From: Marinibacterium anthonyi
Lineage (GTDB): Bacteria; Pseudomonadota; Alphaproteobacteria; Rhodobacterales; Rhodobacteraceae
Reading direction: 5' to 3'
Length of the DNA stretch: 64,000 bases
Assembly (NCBI GenBank): GCA_003217735.2
Contig: CP031585.1
Span: forward strand, 5,349,501-5,413,500
Part shown: positions 10,088 through 18,442 of the stretch, in pieces
Layout: each line of letters starts with the position of its first letter
How positions within the stretch are numbered: the stretch's first letter is position 1
The notes under the pieces: model-generated
The model's input: the letters and a program-made list of their open reading frames with translations, nothing else
Database searches by the model: none
What the model was told of the DNA's origin: nothing
Position numbers and translations under genes: made by a program

Positions 10088-10102
10088 TTAACGCTTGCTT
10101 AA
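10088..10102. promoter_or_regulatory. CtrA-type binding box upstream of the DivL-like gene
   Basis: Perfect TTAA-N7-TTAA with spacer CGCTTGC in the 100-base gap between the regB stop and the PAS gene start. The arrangement matches the full CtrA recognition consensus. Its distance to the start codon (about 50 bases) suits overlap with the promoter. Confidence 0.65.
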
Positions 10103-10137
10103 ACCGGAACAGCCTGGAACGACCGGATAATCCGGTC

Positions 10138-11550
10138 TCAGGCCTTGATCGGGCGATTGGCGCCGATGGGCACGGCGTTGTCGCCCAGTTGCGCGTCGAT
10201 CTTGGCGCGCGGCCAGACGACTTCGACGATGGCGCCGCGGCGTTCGGCGATCGACATCTCGGCGCTGTAGGGATCGGTGCCGTTGGCAAAGCTCAGTTCC
10301 GCCCCCGAGCGTTCCAGCAGCGTCTTGGCGATGAACAGCCCCAGCCCCATGCCTTCGTATTCCGGCCGCGTGATCAGTTCCGCATCGGACCGGCGGCGCC
10401 GCACGAAGGGATCGCCGATGCGCCCGATCAGCTGCGGAGGAAAGCCGTTGCCGTCATCCAGGATCCGGACCGAGATCGTGTCGTCGGTCCACATCGATTC
10501 CACCCAGACGTTGGCGCGCGCGAAGTCCACCGCGTTCTGGATCAGGTTGCGCATGCCGTGGATGACCTCGGGCATGCGCAGGATCGACGGTTGCTGCAGG
10601 CTTCCGCCGTCGCCGGGGCCTTCTTCGAAATGGATGAACTTGCCGCGGTGCATGTGCGGTTCGGCCGCCTCTTCCAGAACGGCGGACAGCGGCGCCTGGC
10701 GCAGGTGCAGGTCGTCCTTTCCGGCGCGGCCCATGTCGCGCAGGATATCGCGGCAGCGGTCGGCCTGCTGGCGGATCAGGGCGGCGTCCTCGCGCAAGTC
10801 GGGACGGTCGTCCAGTTCTTCCATCAGCTCGGCCGAGGTCAGCTTGATCGTGGCCAGCGGCGTGCCCAGTTCGTGCGCGGCGGCGGCCACCACGCCGCCC
10901 AGGTCGGTCAGCTTCTGTTCGCGGGCCAGCGCCATCTGGGTCGCGGTCAGCGCGTCGGCCATCGAATTCATCTCGGACGACACGCGGCGCGAATACAGCG
11001 CCATGAAGACCGTGGCGATGATCAGCGACAGCCAGGTGCCAAAGATGAAAAGGTCGGGCATCTTCAGGATGGTGCCATCCTCGGCCCTGAGCGGCAGGTG
11101 GATATCCGCCAGAAGCGTGACGATGACGATGGCGGTGCCGCCGACCAGCGTCGCCGACCGCAGCGACAGCACGTTGGCGGCGATGGTCACCGGCGCCAGG
11201 ATCAGCACCGAAAACGGGTTGTTCAGCCCGCCGGTCAGGAACAGCAGCGCCGACAGCTGCAGCAGATCGAACAGGACCATCAGGAAATTCTCGGCCTCGG
11301 TCAGGCGCTTGTTTTCCGGATAGACGAACATGGCGATCAGGTTGCCGATCACGGCGACGCCCACGGCGACGAAACACAGGCCCACGTCCAGCGACAGGTG
11401 ATAGGTGCGCGCGGTCACCGTGATCGCGGTGACCTGACCCACGATCGCGACCCATCGTAGCAGGATAAGCGTGCGCAGGCGGATCCAGTTGCCGCGCTGC
11501 TGGCCCAGTCTTAAGTTCTGCTCCAATTGCTGCATCGCGTGCCCGATCAC
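10138..11550 (-). CDS. regB: Redox sensor histidine kinase RegB/PrrB
   Basis: 470 residues. Six hydrophobic segments lie in the first 190 residues. The ubiquinone-binding heptapeptide GGLNNPF is near residues 107-113. The H box AAAHELGTPL has His226, and the redox-box cysteine in DRCRDIL is Cys266. These match the known His225/Cys265 of Rhodobacter RegB within one residue. An HATPase domain with N and G boxes ends the protein. It phosphorylates RegA under reducing conditions to control photosynthesis, respiration and carbon or nitrogen fixation genes. The listed start is GTG; an ATG at 11535 is an alternative. Divergent from senC. Confidence 0.94.
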   Translation of the reverse strand: MIGHAMQQLEQNLRLGQQRGNWIRLRTLILLRWVAIVGQVTAITVTARTYHLSLDVGLCFVAVGVAVIGNLIAMFVYPENKRLTEAENFLMVLFDLLQLSALLFLTGGLNNPFSVLILAPVTIAANVLSLRSATLVGGTAIVIVTLLADIHLPLRAEDGTILKMPDLFIFGTWLSLIIATVFMALYSRRVSSEMNSMADALTATQMALAREQKLTDLGGVVAAAAHELGTPLATIKLTSAELMEELDDRPDLREDAALIRQQADRCRDILRDMGRAGKDDLHLRQAPLSAVLEEAAEPHMHRGKFIHFEEGPGDGGSLQQPSILRMPEVIHGMRNLIQNAVDFARANVWVESMWTDDTISVRILDDGNGFPPQLIGRIGDPFVRRRRSDAELITRPEYEGMGLGLFIAKTLLERSGAELSFANGTDPYSAEMSIAERRGAIVEVVWPRAKIDAQLGDNAVPIGANRPIKA

Positions 11551-11633
11551 CGTTCCGGCCCGGTTCCAGCCGGCGTCACGTCTTGATAGGGCTCGCGGCG
11601 CGCAGGTTCAACACCACCAAGGGAGCCCCGTTC
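11551..11633. promoter_or_regulatory. Divergent promoter region regB / senC
   Basis: An 83-base gap separates divergently transcribed regB and senC-regA, so it must hold promoters for both units. A GGGAG ribosome-binding site precedes senC. I see no convincing sigma-70 boxes by eye. Confidence 0.5.
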
Positions 11634-12257
11634 ATGACCCGTTACATCGCCATCGCCGCCGCGGGGCTGGTCGCCGTCGTTCTGGTCGGCACATATGTGA
11701 TCACACTGACCTCCAAGCCCGATGACATCTTCGCCGCCTGCGACGGCGGCGCCGTCGCCGGGGGCGCGATCGGCGGGCCCTTCGAGCTGGTGAACAAGGA
11801 CGGCCAGACCGTCACCGACAAGGATGTGATCACGGAACCGTCGCTGATCTACTTCGGCTACACCTTCTGCCCCGACGTCTGCCCGCTGGACGTGTCGCGC
11901 AACGCCGAAGCCGTGGATGTCCTGGCCGAGCGCGGGCAAAGCGTCACGCCGATCTTCGTCTCGATCGACCCGGAACGCGATACGCCCGAGGTCGTGGGCC
12001 AGTTCGCCGAGGTCATGCATGACAAGATGATCGGCCTGACCGGCAGCCCCGACCAGGTGGCGGCGGCTTCCAAGGCCTACAAGACCTATTACAAGAAGCA
12101 GGACGGCGACGACCCGGACTATTACCTCGTCGACCATTCCACCTTTACCTATCTCACGATGCCCGAACACGGCACCGTGGGCTTTTTCCGGCGCGACATG
12201 TCGGCGGATCAGATGGCCGATGCCGTCGGATGCTTCCTTGACCAAGCCGGCGAATAG
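11634..12257 (+). CDS. senC: SCO1/SenC family copper chaperone
   Basis: 207 residues with an N-terminal signal anchor and a thioredoxin-like fold. The copper ligands are the CPDVC motif (Cys79, Cys83) and a downstream His in VDHSTFTYL. SenC/PrrC delivers copper to cytochrome c oxidase on the periplasmic side and is linked genetically to RegBA signalling. The ATG is preceded by GGGAG. An upstream TTG in the same frame at 11583 would add 17 residues before a normal signal sequence, so it was rejected. Confidence 0.93.
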   Translation: MTRYIAIAAAGLVAVVLVGTYVITLTSKPDDIFAACDGGAVAGGAIGGPFELVNKDGQTVTDKDVITEPSLIYFGYTFCPDVCPLDVSRNAEAVDVLAERGQSVTPIFVSIDPERDTPEVVGQFAEVMHDKMIGLTGSPDQVAAASKAYKTYYKKQDGDDPDYYLVDHSTFTYLTMPEHGTVGFFRRDMSADQMADAVGCFLDQAGE

Positions 12258-12323
12258 CTGGCATTTGACCTTTCATGACAGTCACGTAGTATTCGTGCGC
12301 TGCAAGTAAGGTTGGAGAAGAAC

Positions 12324-12878
12324 ATGGCCGACGGCGCGACCCAGGACATCGGACCGGACAAGACCCTGCTGCTTGTCGACGATGACGAACCCTTCCTGCG
12401 CCGCCTGGCCAAGGCGATGGAAAAGCGTGGTTTCGAGATCGAGACAGCCGGATCCGTCGCCGCGGGACGCGCCATCGCCACCGCCCGGCCGCCGGCCTTC
12501 GCGGTGGTCGATCTGCGGCTTGAAGACGGCAATGGCCTGGACGTGGTCGAAGTGCTGCGTGAAAAGCGGCCCGATTGCCGGGTGGTCGTTCTAACCGGCT
12601 ATGGCGCCATCGCCACCGCCGTGGCCGCCGTGAAGATCGGCGCGACGGATTACCTGTCGAAACCCGCCGACGCCACCGACATCACCAATGCGCTGCTGGC
12701 CAAGGGCGACGAACTGCCGCCGCCGCCGGAAAACCCGATGAGCGCCGATCGCGTGCGCTGGGAACATATCCAGCGGGTCTATGAGCTGTGTGACCGCAAC
12801 GTGTCGGAAACCGCGCGCCGGCTGAACATGCACCGCCGCACGCTGCAGCGGATCCTGGCGAAACGGTCGCCGCGCTAG
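12324..12878 (+). CDS. regA: Redox response regulator RegA/PrrA (ActR)
   Basis: 184 residues, the usual family length. The receiver domain has acidic pocket VDDDE (residues 18-22) and phosphoacceptor Asp63 in VVDLRLEDG. A proline linker (PPPPEN) leads to a Fis-like helix-turn-helix ending in ETARRLNMHRRTLQRIL. Start chosen at the ATG after GGAGAAG, which places the phosphoacceptor exactly at position 63. Partner of RegB. It converges on a LysR gene and no hvrA gene follows. Confidence 0.95.
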   Translation: MADGATQDIGPDKTLLLVDDDEPFLRRLAKAMEKRGFEIETAGSVAAGRAIATARPPAFAVVDLRLEDGNGLDVVEVLREKRPDCRVVVLTGYGAIATAVAAVKIGATDYLSKPADATDITNALLAKGDELPPPPENPMSADRVRWEHIQRVYELCDRNVSETARRLNMHRRTLQRILAKRSPR

Positions 12879-12881
12879 GGC

Positions 12882-13730
12882 TCAGCCGTCCAGGCTCTGC
12901 CTCAGCCATTCGATGAAATCCCGTACGGGTGGGCGCAACGGCCCGCTGGGCGTGATCACCTGATAGACGACCGGATCCGGGTGCCGCAGGTCCAGCCGCA
13001 CAAGCGTCCCCGCTGCCAGGTCCCGGCGCACCACGACCTCGGCCGCCACGATCGCGCCGATGCCCAGTCTGGCAGCCTGCAGTTCCAGCATGGAATCCCC
13101 GATGTCGCGCCAGTCGATGCGGTCGACGTCCAGCCCGGCTTCGCCCATGGTCCGGGAATCGGCGAACTTTGCCCCGCAGTTGATCCAGGCCAGATCCTGT
13201 GGCGCGCGACCCGATGCCACAAGCCCCGGCGCGGCGCAAAAGACCGTTGTGCATTCCAGCAGCGGTTCGCAGCGATAATCGGGCCAGTCGCTGGCCGCGC
13301 CGACGCGGATGCCCAGGTCGAATCCGTTGAAATCCACCGGTTGCGCGCAGGGGCCCGGCACGAATGACACCGGGATGCCGGGGTAGTCGCGCCAGAAGTC
13401 CGGGAGTTTCGGCAGGATGACGGCATCGACGATATTGGCCGTCGTGGTCGCCCGGATGCCGCGGTTCGCCTCGACCTCGCGCAACTGGTTGACGCCCTGG
13501 GCCATCATCGCGAATGCCTCGCGCATCGGGCCCGACAGGCGCAGGCCGGCATCGGTCAGGGCGATGCCGCGGCCTTCGCGCCGGACCAGCCGGGTGCCCA
13601 GTTCGGATTCCAGCCCGCGCACCTGTTGGGCAATGGCGGCATGGGTGACGTTCAGATCCCGCGCCGCGGCGGAAAATGACCCGTGTCGGGCGGCGGCCTC
13701 GAAGGCGCGCAGCGACGACAACGACGGCAT
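12882..13730 (-). CDS. LysR-family transcriptional regulator (possible HvrB counterpart)
   Basis: 282 residues. An N-terminal winged helix-turn-helix (LRAFEAAARHGSFSAAA...) is followed by a GcvA-like effector-binding domain. The ATG at 13730 fits the family N-terminus; an upstream TTG is less likely. In Rhodobacter the LysR activator HvrB lies near regA and controls ahcY. Both genes occur here, with ahcY 2.5 kb away, so an HvrB role is possible but not proven. It ends only 3 bases from the convergent regA. Confidence 0.85.
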   Translation of the reverse strand: MPSLSSLRAFEAAARHGSFSAAARDLNVTHAAIAQQVRGLESELGTRLVRREGRGIALTDAGLRLSGPMREAFAMMAQGVNQLREVEANRGIRATTTANIVDAVILPKLPDFWRDYPGIPVSFVPGPCAQPVDFNGFDLGIRVGAASDWPDYRCEPLLECTTVFCAAPGLVASGRAPQDLAWINCGAKFADSRTMGEAGLDVDRIDWRDIGDSMLELQAARLGIGAIVAAEVVVRRDLAAGTLVRLDLRHPDPVVYQVITPSGPLRPPVRDFIEWLRQSLDG

Positions 13731-13852
13731 CGATTTCCAATCCGGGTCCAACCTGTTAGCCCACCTATCATGTTTCGAAAAATTGCTGACTCGCAGGTTA
13801 GCCTTTTCATGCCTTATTTCAATAGCACCAGCTTCATCGTTTCAGGTGCAAC

Positions 13853-14053
13853 ATGTTACCAAATCCCGATACTTCGATGTTGCGCGCGCTGCGCGCCGAC
13901 CGCCGGTCCGACCGCGATCTTCAGCAGGCTCGCGCACTGGCCGACCTGCAGACCGGGAATCGCCCGATCCGACGTTCCGGCAATGTTCTTGGCCGGGTCA
14001 TGAAAATTTTCCGGACTTCGCGCAGAACGAAGGCATCTTGCATAAGCTCCTGA
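13853..14053 (+). CDS. Hypothetical small basic protein (doubtful)
   Basis: A 66-codon frame beginning at ATG in the otherwise gene-free 500 bases between the LysR gene and the secreted-protein gene. The product is Arg-rich with no recognisable domain or signal peptide and no strong ribosome-binding site. The surrounding sequence (13731-13852 and 14054-14229) holds the AT-richer LysR promoter side and nothing else I can identify. It may be non-coding. Confidence 0.25.
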   Translation: MLPNPDTSMLRALRADRRSDRDLQQARALADLQTGNRPIRRSGNVLGRVMKIFRTSRRTKASCISS

Positions 14054-14229
14054 TGCTGCGTTGCAAAACTGCGTGATTACGCCTTGTCTGCCCGGGCACG
14101 GACCGGGCGGGCGGCGGTTGGCCGGGCCGCTTCACAGCCCATTAAGCCGGTAACCTTCATAGTTGATCCACGACGAACCGGGCGCTGGCCGGAACGGCCC
14201 GCGCACTTTTGGAAAATCTGGAGGTTGCC

Positions 14230-14538
14230 ATGTTCAAAAATACACTCGTCATGGCCGTCGTGTTCGGGGGCGCAGCCCTCGCTCCGCCGGTCCTTGCCCA
14301 AAGCGCGCGTTGTCTGCCGCGCGATCTTCTCGTGCAGACGCTTGAGACCAAGTATTCCGAATCCCTGACCGGGGGCGGCCTGCAAAGCGCCCAGCAACTG
14401 GTCGAGGTCTGGAGTTCCCAGGCGGGAAGCTTCACGGTCTTCGTGACCCGGTCCGACGGTTTCGCCTGCATCGTGGCCACCGGCCAGGCCTGGCAGACGC
14501 AGCCGATCAAGGTGGACGACTCCGGCGTGGCCGGCTGA
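14230..14538 (+). CDS. Small secreted protein, unknown function
   Basis: 102 residues with a clear signal peptide (Lys, hydrophobic core, cleavage after VLAQ). The mature part has two Cys (CLPRD and FACIV) that could form a disulfide, so the product is probably periplasmic. A GGAGG ribosome-binding site lies seven bases before the chosen ATG. An in-frame TTG at 14209 is rejected. The gene is monocistronic and converges on the HD hydrolase gene. No function can be assigned. Confidence 0.75.
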   Translation: MFKNTLVMAVVFGGAALAPPVLAQSARCLPRDLLVQTLETKYSESLTGGGLQSAQQLVEVWSSQAGSFTVFVTRSDGFACIVATGQAWQTQPIKVDDSGVAG

Positions 14539-14548
14539 TTTCCCCGCG

Positions 14549-14570
14549 ACCCGGCCCTGGGGAGGGGCCG
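14549..14570. terminator. GC-rich stem-loop between convergent genes
   Basis: An inverted repeat of CCGGCCC and GGGGCCGG lies between the secreted-protein gene and the HD hydrolase gene. There is no T tract, so it may act as a stability hairpin rather than an intrinsic terminator. Confidence 0.35.
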
Positions 14571-14581
14571 GCGCGGGGGTG

Positions 14582-15181
14582 TCAAAGAAGGGCCATCAGC
14601 TCTGCGTGGCGCGTGGTGAAATCACCCCGGACCGCCACGGGTGGCCGCAATTCGATCTCGAGACCCTCGATCAGCTCGGGGGTGGGGCGACCAAAGAACT
14701 TGGTGGCCTCGGCTTCGGAAAAGCCCGCGATGCGCGTGGCCTCCATCCAGGCCGATACCTTGTCCGCCTTCTTGATCTGCTTCTTCACCTTCACCGGGAT
14801 CTGCGCCGGCAGGCCGAACCGGATGTGGATCGCCGCAGACAACCGGTCATCCAGCGCGCCGTATTCCGGACCGACCGCCGCCTTCACCGGCGATATCATG
14901 TCGCCGATCACGTATTCCGGCGCATCGTGCAGCAGTGCCGCCAGCCGCCAGGTCACCGGCGCATCGGGCAGCATCCGGCCAAAGATCTGTTCGACCAGCA
15001 GGGAATGTTCGGCCACGGAATAGGCAAAGTCACCGGCCGTCTGCCCGTTCCACCGGGCCACGAAGGCCAGGCCATGGGCGATATCCTCGATTTCGATGTC
15101 CACCGGGGTCGGATCCAGCAGGTCGAGCCTTCGACCCGAGAGCATCCTCTGCCAGGCGCGCGGTGTCTTGGGCGGCATCAT
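14582..15181 (-). CDS. HD-domain hydrolase (YfbR-like phosphohydrolase)
   Basis: About 199 residues. The HD signature is seen as AEHSLLVEQI ... LLHDAPEYVIGDM, followed by a conserved KKADK segment, so it is a metal-dependent nucleotidase or phosphohydrolase of the YfbR type. Two adjacent ATGs (15181 and 15178) can start the protein. The second has the better spacing from GGAGG. The leader holds a 12-base tandem repeat, each copy containing GGAGG. The substrate is unknown. Confidence 0.85.
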   Translation of the reverse strand: MMPPKTPRAWQRMLSGRRLDLLDPTPVDIEIEDIAHGLAFVARWNGQTAGDFAYSVAEHSLLVEQIFGRMLPDAPVTWRLAALLHDAPEYVIGDMISPVKAAVGPEYGALDDRLSAAIHIRFGLPAQIPVKVKKQIKKADKVSAWMEATRIAGFSEAEATKFFGRPTPELIEGLEIELRPPVAVRGDFTTRHAELMALL

Positions 15182-15184
15182 GTT

Positions 15185-15220
15185 CCTCCGATCGGGCCTC
15201 CGATCGAACCTCCGATCGGT
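15185..15220 (-). repeat. Three 12-base tandem repeats carrying Shine-Dalgarno cores
   Basis: CCTCCGATCG occurs at 15185, 15197 and 15209 with exact 12-base periodicity. On the transcribed (minus) strand each copy reads CGATCGGAGG, so three GGAGG cores stand one after another before the start codon of the HD hydrolase. A degenerate fourth copy (CAGATCGGG) follows at about 15223. Confidence 0.8.
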
Positions 15221-15291
15221 CATCAGATCGGGACGCGTCCTAGACCGATCCGCTGCAGGCCGCAATCGCCAGCCCGAACCGCGCCGAAGCC

Positions 15292-16038
15292 TCAGGCGGG
15301 ATTGGGCAAGAAGACGACATTGCCTTCGCCTTCGATCACGTCGCTGATGGCATACCCGGCCTCGGGCGCGAGCTGCCCGAGAACGGCCAGGAAGCCGCCG
15401 CTGCGCTTGGGGCCGGCGCATTCCAGCACCACCGCCGGCCGGCATCGTTGCAGGATCCGCGCGGCGCCACGCAGCGCCGGTTCCTCGTGCCCCTCGACAT
15501 CCAGGTGCAGGACGGACACCGCCCGGTCGGTCCCGACCAGGTCATCCAGCGGGACGACGTCGACATTGACGACCTTGTCGTTCGACGGATCCCCGGCCGC
15601 CTGGGCGGCATCCGGCGCCAGCCTGGACGCCGCCGCCATGGGCGTTCCGTCGGGCCGCGACAGGCGCAAGGGCAGGACATCGGCCTTTTCCCCGACGGCG
15701 ACATTGTGCACGGTGACCCGATCCAACCCGTTCAGCCAAAGGGTATGTTGCGCCGCCTTCCACGTCAGCGGGTGCGGTTCGAAGCTGATGATTTGCGCGC
15801 CGGGCGCCAGGCAGCGGCCGAGGAACGGCAGGAAGTCCCCGACAAAGGCGCCCCCGGTCACGATGTCGCCGCCGGAACTCAGCTCGCGCAGCCTTTCAAG
15901 CGTGCGGGGTTCGTAGATTCCGCCGGCGGCCAGCACGCCAGGCACCTCGCGCCCCGCAAAGAGGTCGGGCACACAGTAGCTGCCGTTCGCATTATGGGCG
16001 ATGAAATGCGGAAAATCCGGTCCATCGGTGGGTTTCAT
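15292..16038 (-). CDS. FkbM-family methyltransferase
   Basis: 248 residues. SAM-dependent Rossmann-like methyltransferase of the FkbM type: the GAFVGDFLPF glycine-rich region, ISFEPHPLTWKAAQHTLWLN, and VLHLDVEGHEEPALRGA are hallmark blocks. Such enzymes O-methylate sugars or polyketides, but the acceptor is unknown. Start taken at the ATG behind GGAAAGG; an ATG at 16128 would extend it by 30 residues. Transcribed away from ahcY, which recycles the by-product of all SAM methyl transfers. Confidence 0.85.
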   Translation of the reverse strand: MKPTDGPDFPHFIAHNANGSYCVPDLFAGREVPGVLAAGGIYEPRTLERLRELSSGGDIVTGGAFVGDFLPFLGRCLAPGAQIISFEPHPLTWKAAQHTLWLNGLDRVTVHNVAVGEKADVLPLRLSRPDGTPMAAASRLAPDAAQAAGDPSNDKVVNVDVVPLDDLVGTDRAVSVLHLDVEGHEEPALRGAARILQRCRPAVVLECAGPKRSGGFLAVLGQLAPEAGYAISDVIEGEGNVVFLPNPA

Positions 16039-16187
16039 CTGCTTTTGCCTTTCCGGAACGGCAACTGCGAGTATGAATTGCAGGCACTGATTGTACACCC
16101 CCGCTTTTCGCACAATCTGACTGGTCATGTTGAATTGCGAGAGGCGACCTGTTAGCGACGTTTCGAACCTCCCGGGAGACGAACCGA
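16039..16187. promoter_or_regulatory. Divergent promoter region FkbM gene / ahcY
   Basis: A 149-base gap between divergent genes (60 bases if FkbM starts at 16128). It contains the ahcY ribosome-binding site GGGAG. No SAM- or SAH-riboswitch consensus was recognisable here. Confidence 0.4.
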
Positions 16188-17582
16188 ATGACTACTGATT
16201 ATATCGTCAAGGACATTGCACTGGCCGAGTACGGCCGCAAGGAACTGGATATTGCCGAAACCGAAATGCCGGGGCTGATGGCCCTTCGCGAAGAATTCGG
16301 CGAAGCCCAACCGCTGAAGGGCGCGCGTATCGCGGGCTCGCTGCACATGACGATCCAGACCGGCGTTCTGATCGAGACGCTGGTCGCGCTTGGCGCCGAT
16401 GTCCGCTGGGCGTCGTGCAACATCTTCTCGACCCAGGACCACGCGGCGGCGGCCATCGCCAAGGCCGGCATCCCGGTCTTCGCCATCAAGGGCGAGACGC
16501 TGGAAGAATACTGGGACTATGCCGACAAGATCTTCATGTTCGAAGACGGCGGCTGCAACATGATCCTGGACGACGGCGGCGACGCGACGCTGTACATCCT
16601 GATGGGCGCGCGGGTCGAAGCGGGTGAAACCAACCTGATCGAAACGCCGACCTCGGAAGAGGAAGTCGCGCTGTTCGCGCAGATCCGCAAGCGCATGGCC
16701 GCCAGCCCCGGCTGGTTCACCAAGCAGAAGGCGATGATCAAGGGCGTGTCCGAAGAGACCACGACCGGCGTGCACCGCCTGTACCAGATGGTCGAAGCCG
16801 GCCAGCTGCCCTTCCCGGCGATCAACGTCAACGACAGCGTCACCAAGTCGAAGTTCGACAACAAGTACGGCTGCAAGGAATCGCTGGTCGACGGCATCCG
16901 CCGCGCGACCGACACGATGATGGCCGGCAAGGTCGCCGTGGTCTGTGGCTATGGGGACGTGGGCAAGGGGTCGGCCGCTTCGCTGCGGGGCGCCGGCGCG
17001 CGTGTGATCGTGACGGAAATCGACCCGATCTGCGCGTTGCAGGCGGCGATGGACGGCTTCCAGGTCACGACGCTGGAAGACGTGGTGAAGACGGCGGACA
17101 TCTTCGTCACCACCACCGGCAACAAGGACGTCATCCGCATCGAGCACATGCGCGAGATGAAGGACATGGCGATCGTCGGCAACATCGGCCACTTCGACAA
17201 CGAAATCCAGGTCGCCAACCTGAAGAACCACAAGTGGACCAACATCAAGGACCAGGTCGACATGATCGAGATGCCCTCGGGCAACCGCATCATCCTGCTG
17301 TCCGAAGGCCGTCTGCTGAACCTGGGCAACGCGACCGGCCACCCGTCCTTCGTGATGTCGGCGTCGTTCACCAACCAGACGCTGGCGCAGATCGAACTGT
17401 GGACCAAGGGCGAACAGTACGACAACAAGGTCTATGTCCTGCCCAAGCACCTGGACGAGAAGGTCGCGCGTCTGCACCTGGACAAGATCGGCGTGAAGCT
17501 GTCCTCGCTCAGCTCGGAACAGGCGTCCTATATCGGCGTCACGACCGAGGGCCCGTTCAAGCCCGAACACTACCGCTACTGA
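16188..17582 (+). CDS. ahcY: Adenosylhomocysteinase
   Basis: 464 residues, normal for the long bacterial form. It hydrolyses S-adenosylhomocysteine to adenosine and homocysteine, restoring the activated methyl cycle. Visible blocks are the N-terminal substrate region ([29 protein letters not shown]), the NAD-binding [32 protein letters not shown], and the C-terminal tail KPEHYRY with the conserved Lys and Tyr that reach the neighbouring subunit. A GGGAG precedes the ATG. Followed by a strong terminator. Confidence 0.98.
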   Translation: MTTDYIVKDIALAEYGRKELDIAETEMPGLMALREEFGEAQPLKGARIAGSLHMTIQTGVLIETLVALGADVRWASCNIFSTQDHAAAAIAKAGIPVFAIKGETLEEYWDYADKIFMFEDGGCNMILDDGGDATLYILMGARVEAGETNLIETPTSEEEVALFAQIRKRMAASPGWFTKQKAMIKGVSEETTTGVHRLYQMVEAGQLPFPAINVNDSVTKSKFDNKYGCKESLVDGIRRATDTMMAGKVAVVCGYGDVGKGSAASLRGAGARVIVTEIDPICALQAAMDGFQVTTLEDVVKTADIFVTTTGNKDVIRIEHMREMKDMAIVGNIGHFDNEIQVANLKNHKWTNIKDQVDMIEMPSGNRIILLSEGRLLNLGNATGHPSFVMSASFTNQTLAQIELWTKGEQYDNKVYVLPKHLDEKVARLHLDKIGVKLSSLSSEQASYIGVTTEGPFKPEHYRY

Positions 17583-17629
17583 TTTCTGACGGTTTTCGCG
17601 CCCTGCGCGGGAACCGGCTTTCGAACGCC

Positions 17630-17670
17630 AAACCGCCGGCAAGGTTCCGCCCTGCCGGCGGTTTTTGTTT
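17630..17670 (+). terminator. Rho-independent terminator of ahcY
   Basis: Near-perfect stem AACCGCCGGCAAGG / CCTGCCGGCGGTT with a short loop, followed by a T-rich run (GTTTTTGTTTT). Confidence 0.88.
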
Positions 17671-17750
17671 TCGCGATCTTTCGGAACGACTGCAGGGGGA
17701 TGCGCATTGTCTGGGCACAAGTGAGTGAAAAGTAAACGGAGGATAGATCC

Positions 17751-18299
17751 ATGAAACTCAAGCACATGACCCTTGGTGCCGCTGCAATCGCCCTGATGGC
17801 TGGTGGCGCATTCGCCCAGGAAACCACTGCTCCGGCTGCCGACCCGGCTGTCCCGAACGCAGAGATGCCCGCCGACTCGGCCACCGACATGTCCAGCGAC
17901 ACCATGGTCGCTCCCGAGTTCGCCAGCATCGACGAGATGACCGTCGGTGACGTCGTGGGCACCGTGGTTTACGGCCCCGAAGGCGACCGTATCGGTGAAA
18001 TCGACTATGTGGTTGCGCAGCCCGAAGGCCCGGCCGGCGTGATCGGCATTGGCGGCTTCCTGGGCCTTGGTGAATACACCGTCGCCATCGGCCTGGATGA
18101 ATTCGACATGGCCGATGACGGGTCCTTCACCCTTGCCATGGACAAGGAAACCCTGAAATCCATGCCGGAATTCGATGAATCCGGTGTCGAGGGCCTGCCG
18201 GACGACATGGCCATCGCCGACCTGATGGACAACCCGGGTACGGTTCCGGCCCCGGCGGATTCGATGGAAGAAGACGCGGCTCCGACCGTGACCAACTGA
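17751..18299 (+). CDS. Secreted PRC-barrel domain protein
   Basis: 182 residues. The signal peptide is MKLKHMTLGAAAIALMAGG ending AFAQ. An acidic Ala/Pro-rich linker follows, then a PRC-barrel domain (VGDVVGTVVYGPEGDRIGEIDYVV, then a glycine-rich GIGGFLGLGEYTVAI). PRC-barrel proteins of this type are periplasmic or envelope-associated in alphaproteobacteria, with poorly known roles in stress or the photosynthetic apparatus. A GGAGG ribosome-binding site lies nine bases ahead of the ATG. It has its own terminator and so is a single-gene unit. Confidence 0.88.
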   Translation: MKLKHMTLGAAAIALMAGGAFAQETTAPAADPAVPNAEMPADSATDMSSDTMVAPEFASIDEMTVGDVVGTVVYGPEGDRIGEIDYVVAQPEGPAGVIGIGGFLGLGEYTVAIGLDEFDMADDGSFTLAMDKETLKSMPEFDESGVEGLPDDMAIADLMDNPGTVPAPADSMEEDAAPTVTN

Positions 18300-18336
18300 T
18301 CTGACGGATCTCACGTCTGACACTGTGACAGGGTTC

Positions 18337-18368
18337 GGGCCTTCCTTCGGGAAGGCCCTTTCCTTTGC
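18337..18368 (+). terminator. Rho-independent terminator after the PRC-barrel gene
   Basis: Perfect stem GGGCCTTCC / GGAAGGCCC closed by a TTCG tetraloop and followed by TTTCCTTT. Confidence 0.88.
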
Positions 18369-18442
18369 CGGCAGCAAAGCGGCGGCCTTTTCCCGATTTC
18401 GTGTTATGGTCGGCGCACGGGTTTGTTGTTCTGGAGTCGGTA

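Noticed and set aside
7872-10091. A 739-codon open frame antisense to the PAS protein and tsaE
   Set aside because: Low-complexity Gly/Gln/Arg product typical of antisense frames; the minus-strand genes have clear motifs.
16129-16187. A SAM or SAH riboswitch in the ahcY leader
   Set aside because: The short leader does not show the conserved core of the SAH, SAM-II or SAM/SAH classes that I could recognise.
16152-18377. A very long open frame on the strand opposite ahcY and the PRC-barrel gene
   Set aside because: Its composition (His/Asp/Val-rich, no domain) is that of the reverse complement of a highly biased high-GC gene; ahcY is certain.
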